Source: Phytoseiulus persimilis (lineage: Eukaryota; Arthropoda; Arachnida; Mesostigmata; Phytoseiidae). From it: a DNA stretch of 64,000 nt. Below, piece after piece: positions 22,548-32,895 of this stretch; positions within the stretch are counted from its first letter, which is position 1; each line of letters opens with the position of its first letter. Location: the NCBI GenBank assembly GCA_037576195.1, contig CM075102.1, positions 16,116,745-16,180,744 on the forward strand, read 5' to 3'. Under the pieces are notes generated by a model that saw only the letters and a list, made by a program, of their open reading frames with translations, had not been told where the DNA came from and did no database searches. Both the position numbers and the translations under genes were made by a program.

Positions 22548-22896
22548 ATGGTTCAACGGAGCCGTGGAAAGTCCACGCGACCGCGGAAAAGTGAGTAGCC
22601 GGAATGAGTCTGTTGTTAGTCACCTACGTGCTTGGAATATTCTCCGCGCGGTAGAAACTGTCTATTTATAGTTCCCAGCCGTATCAACGTCTGGGTTTTC
22701 GAGGTCTTTCGTGAGAACCCGCGAAATCATGAGATACCAGACTCGCGGATGGAAGCTAAGACCCGCAATTTTTTCCGAGGAGTCCCAAACTGATCGATCT
22801 CTCATGCAGGAGATGTATGTGCGCGTGAATGAAGTCGCAAGCTCAGAGCTACCGCGCATTCCAAGGGAGGAGATCGGCGAACGATTGGATGTCTGA
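22548..22896 (+). CDS. Putative small two-exon gene, basic N-terminus
   Basis: Exon 1 (22548-22590) starts with ATG, encodes MVQRSRGKSTRPRK and ends at a strong AAA|GTGAGT donor. An 88-nt intron ends at TTCCCAG. Exon 2 (22679-22896) continues in the right phase to a TGA, giving 86 residues. The short basic N-terminal tail followed by REIMRYQ recalls histone H3-family proteins (H3 has REIRRYQ just before its first fold helix). The remaining residues do not follow the H3 fold, so this is at best a very divergent or broken relative, or a coincidence. The plain reading is an unrecognised small basic protein. Confidence 0.25.
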
Positions 22897-23307
22897 CTTC
22901 TTTCTAAAGATGAGAATGAGTTCATTACGAATGCAAACTACAGCCCGGGGAAAGCAAGACGCTCGTTTCCCGGGAGCGTCTCGCATTTCGGGGCAATAGA
23001 AAGGAGATGGCCACTTTGAGATTCGAACGAGGAAGAGGGGAGCACTCAGAGGTCTACGGCGTGGTCGAGACGCGACGCTGGCAGATTTACGGATCTATCG
23101 CCCCCGACATTCGTCTGATTTTCCCGAGGGTAGGAATGTGAATCCTTCGGGCCACAACCACCGCCTACGCATCCTACGAGGATGAGTTTCGAACGTGCTC
23201 TCAGCTCAAGCAAGCGTGAAAGGCTCCATTGGACTCCAATGCTGAGCTCACGAGCAAAGCTTCTTTTGTGGTTTAATGCACTGCGAACTGCTCAGCGGCT
23301 CCAGAGC

Positions 23308-23575
23308 TCTCGGCCGAGGAGGGTTTGCTTCTCCAACTTTTACGTGGGCAACATATCAAAAACTTGGAGATTCCAATTTCCAAATCCCTGGTTATGGCTC
23401 GGGTGATGGGAGTTGAGGCCGGCGCGCCGGGCAGCCGTGGAGGAAAACCGCCAACGGCTTTTATGTCCAGAATCCGCCGATCTCTCTCGTCGAACGTGTT
23501 AATGGTTGCACGCTCAATGATCATCGCCTGTCCATTTCCGGATTGAGGAGCATCAATACCCGACACGGGGAATCA
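23308..23575 (+). pseudogene. Decayed frame, possibly retrotransposon endonuclease
   Basis: One plus-strand frame reads through about 90 codons with a single internal TGA. It contains TYQKLGDSNFQIPGY and, 25 residues on, ANGFYVQNPP. AP-type endonucleases of non-LTR retrotransposons often carry a similar pattern, with SDSxFxIxGY followed by a glycine-rich step and Y(I/V)KN. The match is short and the frame is broken, so this is a weak call. A minus-strand frame of similar length overlaps it. Confidence 0.2.
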
Positions 23576-24149
23576 TGAGAAAAAACGATTTCCACTCGAT
23601 TCCACCCGATGAAGTTGCACGCGACCGGTGTCTGACGTGAGGATGGTGCACGTACTCGCAGCACATGTGCATCAAGAGCGGCTTGGTCTGTGGTCGAACC
23701 TGCTTCCGAAAGAAGATCGCGTTGATGGTTTGATATCTGAACGAATGGTCGCCACCGGCAGCCAGCGAAGAACGATAGTAAAGCAACACCTCAAGAACAA
23801 AGTCTGTTAAGCGCCCAGTTCTTTATCAACCGAACTCTAGCAATTAATGACCAGTGGACTGATGGTGAACTTTGATGTCAACTTGTCCGAGAGGGGCTCA
23901 TTTGCCGAGACCAGCTCCTGCGCCGACCATGAACGAGCTGTGGAAACAAAAGCACTTCTACTCCGTTCACGCACGATGTAATGAAGCGCGTTCTTTGGGA
24001 AAAACTTCGTTTATAGACCTACAAATAGTGATCGTGCCGACCTAGAAGAGTTAGGGACTCTCTTGCTTCGTCTCTACCACGGACAATCGGTCTAATGGGC
24101 TCGCCGTTGTCTCTGTGATAGGTTCGACGTTCATTGAGAGTCGCTTTCC

Positions 24150-25330
24150 TCCAGCGATAGTTTGGTACTGCCCTTTGACTCGCTTGTACGAGATGCTCAT
24201 ATCTTACCAAGCCTCAAGCTTCCGGCGCAGATCTACACTTGTCATTGATCTCATCAAGCTCTCCTGGATGGAGCAGAAGGATTGGGATGCTCGAACATCG
24301 TTCGAGGCTCCGGGAACCCACGGAACGCTCCACAAATCTCCCTCCCAGGCTCCGAATTTCGATGGTTGTTCCCCCGGACGAATGGAGCGCGGAAGGCATC
24401 ACAAATCCTGGGACGTTGTTTACGCGCGAGCTGACGCGCGAATGTTATCTGTGGACGAGAATCATCACGATAAGAGTAGCGGTCGGGCGCGCTACAATTT
24501 CGAATACTGGAGTTCCACCGATTCGAACATCGATTTCAAGGCTTCGGACCGACCGGCCTTCAGATGCCAGAAGTTTGGATTAGCATCCAACGAGACTTTC
24601 AATTTCTTTTCTGTTCCCTCGCTCTCTGCCTCACAAGCGGACGTCCGAAACGGCATCCGTAAGGCATCGTGCAGCTCCGATATTCCGACGAGCACCGGAC
24701 GGATTGGATGCAACGAGAACCGGTCTGAAACCCCCTTCGAGTTTGCCGACTCGACAAAGAGCCACGACAAACAGCCGAGGATTGCACTGCTACATCCCGA
24801 AGTAGGATATTCGCGCTCCATCTTCCGCTTGTTCGCTAGCGGAGCGAATTCACACGTCGTCTGTTTTATCGGTCTCATGAATCGAACTCGGGGAAGCGAA
24901 GTTACCCGCCGCCGCATGAAAAATACAGAAGGCCAAAAGGGTAAGATTGTGAGCAGCAGAGCTGACTTCTCTTGGAAAAGAAATCAACGAAGGTCTTCAT
25001 CAGTTCTGTAGAATGCCGGGATGGGGTCTTCCGAACGAGCGCGATATTCTTCTGTGGAAACGTCCCTTTGTGTTTCTGCGCTTCATGTTGCCATTATACG
25101 GAGGGGAACTGGAATGGGGAAAAGTCGCCAAGACGGACATTGATGACATCTTTTGCAGCACGGCGACCTCTCCCTGTTCTGGAGAACTAATCGATCCGAT
25201 GCGGGAGAGCGCAATCATGGGTTCGATGTTTCTGCTCATACAGAGAGTTTCTGCTTCCTGTTTTTCGCTCGCGCTGGCTGCTGCCGAGCTCGCGGAACGC
25301 GCGGCGCTCATTAGAGCAGTTCGACAGCGA
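24150..25330 (+). mobile_element. Possible degraded non-LTR retrotransposon
   Basis: Pieces in shifting plus-strand frames fall in the order expected of an R1/LOA/Jockey-type element. They are MVVPPDEW and LSVDENHHDKSS (compare the DxNAHH motif of the endonuclease), then a basic linker ending WKRNQRRSS, then GWGLPNERD (compare the PWGLPYK motif before the reverse transcriptase domain), then WGKVAKTDIDDIF. No intact frame covers them, and I do not see the catalytic reverse transcriptase box. The 298-codon frame at 24115-25011 includes part of this. It looks dead and truncated. Confidence 0.3.
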
Positions 25331-25674
25331 CCGTCCGATTCAGCAGGAGAAGTTGGTGTGACATTTTTGAATTCATGCCGCGGTCAAAAATTACTTCTCT
25401 CTCGTCCTCTTTCCCCTCTTCTTTCTAATCCGCGGCGACTCGCGGAAGAACTCGGCTCTCGAACACAGCCATTTTCTGGATCGGTTCCAATCGATGGATG
25501 CGAGCAACGGACGTCAAAGACGATGACTGTGCAACTGGTGGTGGTGTTGATGATGATGATGTTTTCTAAGCTCACACTTCCAATACGCCAGGTGTCGGAG
25601 TCTACAATGCGAGAAGGGCAGCAGCGTTCGACAGAGTCAAGTATGGCTACAACCTGTTGGCTACACTTCGCTGA

Positions 25675-25866
25675 CATAGTGCGACCAGACGAATTCTAAG
25701 GACGTATTTCGAGGCCGGATCCGCGGAAGGATTCCCAGAGACAGAAGCAGAAGGCCCGGCAGCGACAACAGCAGCCAAGTTTACCCGGACTCATGATGGG
25801 TTGGTTCAGTCACAGTGGGAAGTACAAGATAACCGCACCTATATCATCCACGCAACACTCGTACAG
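25675..25866 (+). other. Orphan exon-like open stretch with good donor
   Basis: The frame is open from 25675 and ends exactly at CAG|GTGAGT at 25866/25867. Its translation has real-looking composition at the 3' end (THDGLVQSQWEVQDNRTYII). The frame upstream is closed by TGA at 25672, but possible acceptor AGs occur in between, for example at 25699-25700. I cannot name the protein or find adjoining exons, so this could be an orphan exon, a pseudogene piece or chance. Confidence 0.2.
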
Positions 25867-28320
25867 GTGAGTGAGTTCTAGTAGAAGTCTCGAACAGGCG
25901 AGAGTGACGTTGTTTATCTGCACCAGCATTGTTGTCTGTGTGTGCGCGAACTTGAATCGCTCCGGGATCGGAACCGTCCGGTGAGAGGAACTCCTCCGCG
26001 TCCGGATATTCTAGCCCCAAACTGAATTTCGGAGGTGACAGAGTCTCCTTTGTGAAACGAGTTCCTGAGGACTCCGGAGGATTCGAAACTCGTCCCGGGA
26101 TCGAGGCTCCTGTTGCGCGTCGCACCCATTCTCATACCACTTCTGACACGATACTTGTCCAGTAGCATTCGGCGGGTACCCTCTGGCACATGGAGGTCGC
26201 AAATCCACAAACAATGGTCGATCAATCCAGGTGTTGTATCGGCTGTCAGCTGTTCAGGTCACGCGAAGGCCGGCTATGAGAGGTGAGCTCGGATAGCGGC
26301 CTGGTGTTATCGAGTAAATCGTAAATGTGATTTAGGTAGAGCGCGCTCGTCATTCCGAACCGGCCTCGTCGAGCTTCCAGTTCACCTCGGCTGCGCGAAA
26401 ATTCTTGTTACGCGATTTCGAATCCCGTGGACGACACGAGAAAGAGAGCTTTTCTCCCTCGGAACGAGCAGCAGCCGACTCTGTCATCCGCGTCCGAGTG
26501 CCGGGAAAGTTCTCTGGTTTGTTGACTCGAAAATAACTTGACTACTCAGAGTCCGCTTCCACGATACAGTTGGCGCTCAAGCTGTGCATCAGAGATCGCT
26601 CCACATCGAGCGCGATGATGTTGCGTGAAAAACCCGCTGCCGGATGCCGATTTAGATGGATAGAACGCACGACCGGCTTGATTCTAATAGAGCTGTAGGT
26701 CGGCATCCATCCAACGGAATCCATGATGGATCGCATGATATAAACTCACAGGTAGCAGAAATGCATAAAAAGAGAATAAAATAACGTGCCTCAGAAATGT
26801 CTTATCCCTCATTTATGGGGTTCGCGTGTTAACGAGCTACGTGCCTCCAACTTGCGAACCCGGCTCTGTAGTGACCGGAAGGTCTTTGCGGACGGAGCCG
26901 GACGGGAACGTTAACGAGATGAGGAGTGATTTCTTGCTCATCCAGCCCATTCCCCGTCCTCGAGCGGAGTCCTGCTTTTGTGGCTCTTCGTGAGTCTCGA
27001 GCGACCGCCCGCCGACTGTCCGGCCTGTGCGGAATTTCTCATATAGGACACGATTTTGATTGTCGGGGGGCCACAGTTGTCGATGATGCTCCAGCGCCAG
27101 TGAAGCCGAATGAAGGGTGAACTTCAGCGATAACGTCCCCCTCTGCTCCCACCCGCTTCATTCCACAGCCAGGAGGAGGCAGGTGCTGACAGCTGTTCTC
27201 ATCAGGAGCAGACTTTGGAGTATTGTACGAATCGAGGAGCATAGATGTCGGTCGAGTAGTTCTTGCTGCTCTCGGTCTTGAACCTGGATCTGGTTGCTTT
27301 CGCGCGGTATGCGATTGCCATGCATACGGTATGAACGGGCGCTCCTCGACGACCGGAGCAACATCACGTTTCAACAAGCACCGGCTAAGTCGCTCTGGTT
27401 TGGTCACGTTTGGAACCTTTTTCGCGGGCTTCAGAATGCAGCCCGGCCTAATTTTCGTATCTGATCTCTAAGATATGCCGACGACTTCTGCTTCTATCGA
27501 AGTCTCGGTGCCCGCTGCGCTATTGCCGTTGAGAGGGCTCTAGAGAGGAGATGCTTACGACGAGGTACGCCGACTGAGCTCGACCTCACTCGACCCCGAA
27601 AAAAACCGCCCAGGACGCTGTCCGCGGGAGAGAATCCGCATTGTTGAACCGCATCCAAAACTTGGCCCGTCGTTGACGTTGACGGCGACGTTTTCTCGAT
27701 CGGCTGCCATCGATTGACGTCACGACGTACCGACGACAGCGGCGGCGAGTAATTTGTATTAAATGTTCTGCCGTACGATACAGCAGACAAGTTGACCTCG
27801 AGATCAGAATCTTTGATCGAGTCGTACAGTGTGTCCCATACTCGACTCCATTTTCTCTTCTGCAGTGCGTCTTAGATGCCTCCCAGTCGGAAATTTTCGC
27901 CATCTGGCCGGAAATTGCTCGGGTGCATCAAACATCTCAAGTTCGAACCTAGGAATTGCTCATCATTTCTGTGCCATGAATCTCACTCGTCCACTCGGGA
28001 GTCTGTGCCGATTGTCGATGTTTTTCGCTGGCGAGGAATCGTTGTCGTCGCGCCCCAGAGACGCTTTGACGCTGGACAACAAGTCGCTTGTCTCGCTTTT
28101 TGCCGCCACAAATGTGAGCGGGACCGACACCGGACAGGGTCTCCCCGAGACCAAACGCCAGCGTGATGCCCTTTCCTCCGTTCTGTCAAGCTGCTCCGTC
28201 GTTTACTAAGGCGACGGATCCTTGTCGAGCCCCACGCATGCGCGTCTGCGCAGCACGACAACAGGCTCGGCAACCCGCCACGACCAAGACGATTTCTCTC
28301 TGGCTCGCTCTTTCCCGCGC
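25867..28320. other. Gene-poor interval
   Basis: No supported gene. A minus-strand frame near 25.9-26.2 kb contains LHVPEGTRRMLL, faintly like a CUB-type strand, but it lacks the rest of the domain. The other frames overlap on both strands without any domain. Confidence 0.4.
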
Positions 28321-28329
28321 TCAGAGCGC

Positions 28330-29711
28330 GCGCAGTGTGTGTATTGCTGAAGGTACGTCGTCATCGTCGTCGGCGGGCGGGCTGGCTGGCCGCTCGCCCG
28401 CCCGGCCGCTCGCCCGACGTCTTTGGCAGCGGCGAGATCGGCGGCGGTGGGCGAGGGTATACCACTGGCTGAGGGCTTCCTGCGAGGGCAAGCGAGCAGG
28501 CAGCCAGCCAGTCGGCCATCCAGCGAGCCAGCCAGCCCGCCAGGCAGCCAGCCACCAATCGAGCAGAGAAGAGAAGCAAGTGGACGTCCGTCGTGCCGTC
28601 ACGGGTACTCCGATCAGGCGACAGGCAGCTAGGCAGGCAGTTCGGTCCGGCGGTCAGAAAGGGATTCACAGAGGCAGTTGGTGTGCGAGCACGCATCGGA
28701 CGAGCACGCGAACTCAAAGCCCTCCGTTCGTTCGACGGAGACCGCAACAAGCACAACATCAACAAACAGCGTGCTCGTTGTCGTACAGACCACTGTCCTG
28801 CAATCGCTGCCAGTCAGCCTGTCAGTCGGGCGGGCGGGCGGCCGGACCGACAGTTAGTTAGCCGGGCGGTCAATCAATCGATCGGTTGGTCGGTCGGTCA
28901 GGTGTTCGAATCTTCGGGCGGACCAATCGAACAGTGCAGTGGGACGCCAGTCTGACAGTTCGTCGGTCAGTCAGTGGGTGCAACAGTGAAGAGACGACGG
29001 TCGCGCACACCGAGAAGAGTGTAGAGCTCACGTTCGCTCACTGGCTGACTACCAGGCTTGCTAGTTCGTTAGCTAGCTAGTGGAAACCTCGCTGCGGTGT
29101 TGTCTTCGGAGCTCAGTGACCCGGGATCGGCACCCTTGGAAACTTTCACCGACGAATCCACCAACCAGAACAGCGGCACAGGTGGTAGAGCTTAGCTGCT
29201 CGGGAGCCTGCATAACTCGCGAAGTGCATGGAAAAGAAGGAGAAGACAGAAGTGCGATAGAAGACTCGAAATTTTGCGCTGCTTCAGCCGCTCGTGACAA
29301 GTCTATTGTTGTCGGTTGCGCTGGTGGCTGCCGCAGAGTCGCTGGTGACGGTGGTGATTCGAATCGTAGCAGCGAGACAGCGTTTAGGAATAAACCGCAA
29401 GCACGCACGCAGAGGGCCAAGGCGGACAGAGTGTCGTCGTCGTCAGCTGTGGCTCGATCAGCTGATCGGCGAAACGCGGAACGAAAGAGATCCATTCAGA
29501 CGGAGTCCTTTTGGGAAACCGCAGCCTCAACCGCCGCAGCAGCAGTATCGACAGGAACCTCCGCTCGAGTCGTTCCATAGGCATACGTTCAACCTAAATC
29601 AAGAAACTACCCAGAACTCAGTGGTCTTTGGGAGAACGAACCCTCGACACGGCGACCCTCGCTCATTCTTCTAATTCTATCGGTCAACAAGCACTCTCTC
29701 GACGAATTCAG
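28330..29711 (+). other. Candidate untranslated first exon, low-complex CpG-rich
   Basis: A CpG-rich block with stretches of repeated CAGCCAGT / TCGGTCGG units (clearest at 28.5-28.56 and 28.8-28.9 kb), ending at a strong donor ATTCAG|GTGAGTGTGG at 29711/29712. Frames are open on both strands because stop codons are rare here; none resembles a protein. This pattern fits a 5' UTR exon near a promoter. The plus-strand kinase C gene, whose coding sequence begins right after an acceptor at 57222, is the nearest candidate owner. That link is inference. Confidence 0.3.
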
Positions 29712-30367
29712 GTGAGTGTGGACCTTCCTTTCTCGCTCGTTCGGAGGATACTATTGCTGAGTAACAAGTTGACAAGCTCCCGACCGTATGCTCGTTAGTC
29801 AGTCCTGGGATGGGAAAGACCCGATCTCGCCGTGGTTCACGTCGGCCAATCGCTGAACTGTTCGCTCCTCTCACGGCGAGCGCCCGGCAAGCGCGTCCAG
29901 CGAAAGTTCTCTGTCTAGATTGAATAATTCCACGGTGAATTGAGGGCCTGGTCTTCTGATTTTCGGCTGAGTTCGTGACCCGCGAAGCGTTTCGTGACTT
30001 TCTGTCACACTCCGGAACTTGATGGGAACCGGATCTTCTGTTGAAGAGAAAATATCTCCACGTATCTGATGGGACGCACCTCTTAGCGCAAATGTGGGAT
30101 GAGGAGATTCCTACCTCGACTCTGGTCGTATGAAGCGAACGCATAATCTCGCAGCCAGCGGCGGACTGGACGCGCTTGATTTCTGGACGATTATCAGAAT
30201 GAGTCTCGTGGTGTCTGTTTCAATTCCTCGATGGGAAATCCGATGCTGATTCAGGTGATCCTGCATCGAAGAGTCCGTCATAGGAAGTGAAACTCTGTTT
30301 CCAGAGCGGCGACAAAATCGGTAGAAATCTCTCCTAAACAGCTCCGATTCAAGCTGAACGCACGGGT

Positions 30368-30391
30368 GGGGGGGGGGGGGGGGGGGGGGGG
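30368..30391 (+). repeat. Poly-G tract (24 G)
   Basis: Uninterrupted run of 24 G, the longest homopolymer seen in the window. No gene context is supported. Confidence 0.9.
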
Positions 30392-32880
30392 AGTTCCGGC
30401 CATCCGTAACTGAACATACAACAGGTACCAACGGTTCCACGGAGTGACCAGAGATGAGCTGGCCGACGCTTCACCTCTTTGTTCTTCGGTACTGGGCTGG
30501 TATCGAACCCGAGGGACTCTAGTGCATTGGTGTCCAGAAGTCCTCGCTTCACCCGTGCGGAAATTAGGCCTCACTCGGCCCAGGCACTCCGTTCCAGAAC
30601 TCTCGGAGCGCGGGATTCTTGGCTGGGTTCTCTGTGCATCGGAGTGGATCTCGAGCGACGAACATTTGCTGGAAATGTTCCGACCGATACAAAAGATAAG
30701 CACGGTTTTTGTTGTTCGCCTCGCCTTGACTCGGTGTTTGCGTAGTCCTATCGTTACTCTGGAAAGAGTATCTAAGAGTAGCCAGAGAGAACTCCGGGGA
30801 AGCCTGCAACAAACAGTTTTTGACTTCTACCCGAGTTTGCCAGTTTGCATCACCTCACTTTACTTCATCGCCTCGCTCATTTGCTTGAGGCACGCCTACG
30901 TCTGTTAACACTAGGGCATTTGTTTACTCTGCTAAACGGAACTCGTTCCCTCCCCATCCTGCCTGGACGGTCATTGTGGTGAGCTTGAACTCCAGGTTCC
31001 GGGAACCTATGCTCTACATCCAGCGCCGCAGCAGCAATCGTTCCGGCCCTGGGTCAGCTCAAGTCGAGAACTCTAGGTTGACCAATTCCTCGGAATCGAG
31101 TTGACACATGCTAGCTCGCCAGGCCCAATTCACGTGGTCCATTCCGACGCGTCGAATCGGCGCAGCCGAGCTTCGTCAAGCTGGAGCGGCCGGCTGGAGT
31201 GGGGGGAGGGGAGTGAGTCTGTTCACGTATATGTGCCGTGTCATTGAACAAGCCTCCTGAGCGACTCCGTCGTATTTCAATTTCCGCAGCCAATACACGT
31301 CGCAGCCACTCGGGCACGATATAGATAAGCTGCTAGTGAAACTGGTAGCCGAATTCCATCGTTGGAGCAAAATACCTGTTCCGGCACCGACAGACAGACA
31401 GTTTGAGTGACTGTTCTGATCGATTCGTTCGACTTCATTGGAGCCGTTTACTGAAATCGCTACAGCTCAGCGAGTCAGCATTGTTGCGTTGTCGTCGTCG
31501 GGCACAGCATGGCGATAGTTATCCTGATGTGACACTCGGTTCCTGAGCCGCGCTGTTTGATCCCGAGGCGCTCCAGGAAAACGGACGCCGTCTGAAATAA
31601 TTGAGCGTCTGCTCGAAAGCCGCGTGGAAAGCGACTCGACTCTGATGCATGTGCATGTCCTCGTTGTTGAACTCGCACGTCGGCGGACAGAGGATTGACA
31701 CAAAGTCGAAAACAAGGAGGAAAATCGCAACTGGAGCTGGAAGCAAGCAGGGCAGCGCAGACTGAGACTGGTGCTCTAATTATACTCCGGGACAGACTTA
31801 TTAAATATGCTCGCCCAGGCCGCCGCATGGAGAAGTGCTATCATAAACAACACACAAGTCCGATGTTGTTCCGAGACACTCCCAACCAACTCGCTGGCGA
31901 TCACGGTTAGCAGGCCGAGTAACCCGCGAGCTAGCCGGCGGGCCGGCAGGCAGACCGGCCTGCCACACCACCAGGCGGCCCACCGAGCCAATTACGCCCT
32001 CCTTCAGGATAGAAGGAAGACAAAGATAGCGTTGTCGCTCCCTCGCCGGTTTGCTTGCTGGGTCGGTCTGTCGGTCGTTTGGGCTTAATTTGGCTAGGTG
32101 ACTCCTGACGCCGGGCCGGCGACGACAGTTGCATCTGACGACTTGGTCCGCGGGCCACGGTTATGCGGCCAGCTTGCCGCGTCCAGCCAGGTGCCCACTT
32201 TGCGAAGCATCAGCAGCGGGGAAGACGTCGTCATCGGTGTCTGCGACTCTGTGGACTCGTAGCCGCGCTTCGGAATTTGTTTTTGGACGGCGAAACCCAT
32301 CGCCGAGCCCAGGATTCGAAACGCCGACACCTCGGCCCAACATTGGCGAGAATAGGACAGGGAACTCCCGTTCCTTGGACAGCGAAATCTGTCACCTCCG
32401 TTGGGAAGGGTTTTCTCCCTCGACAATCGGTGCGAACGATGCGAGTGTCGCAGCGGCGCATATTTCTCGATCTCCGCCAGACTGGAGGGATCTCGTTGCT
32501 CACATAGAGCCTGATGGTCACATGGAGCCATGAAAACGACAGAGCGCGGTCTTCCGATCGGAGAACTCGGCTATTCTCCCGTTGGCCGTGTCAAGGGGGA
32601 TTTGTCGAGCGGTTCTCGCGCGAGGATTCTCACGTTGCGTGACGAGAAGGCTCCGAAAGGAAGAGTGTTATCGCTTAACTCGGATGTCTCGCGGACAGCT
32701 CGTCGCTCCCGCATGCGCAGCCATCTGCATCCACCTATCCATCCATGGTCGTTTGAGAGTTCCATTTGGGGGAACAAAGGCGGCGGCGATTCCTAAAAAC
32801 GAGATTCTAGTCGGAAGCTTTCGGTTTCCTTTTCAACTGCGTCGTCGATCGGTTGGTTGAGTTCGCGACTCGCCGCTACT

Positions 32881-32895
32881 CCCCCCCCCCCCCCC
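32881..32895 (+). repeat. Poly-C tract (15 C, then T and 4 C)
   Basis: Uninterrupted C15 in non-coding sequence. Confidence 0.9.

Noticed and set aside
24115-25011. 298-codon plus-strand frame as an intact gene
   Set aside because: Retrotransposon-like motifs switch between this frame and its neighbours, so it looks like part of a decayed element rather than an intact gene.
28163-28861. 232-codon plus-strand frame rich in Ala, Arg and Ser
   Set aside because: The translation is of CAGCCAGT/TCGG simple sequence; other frames are equally open. It is better explained as a CpG-rich untranslated exon.
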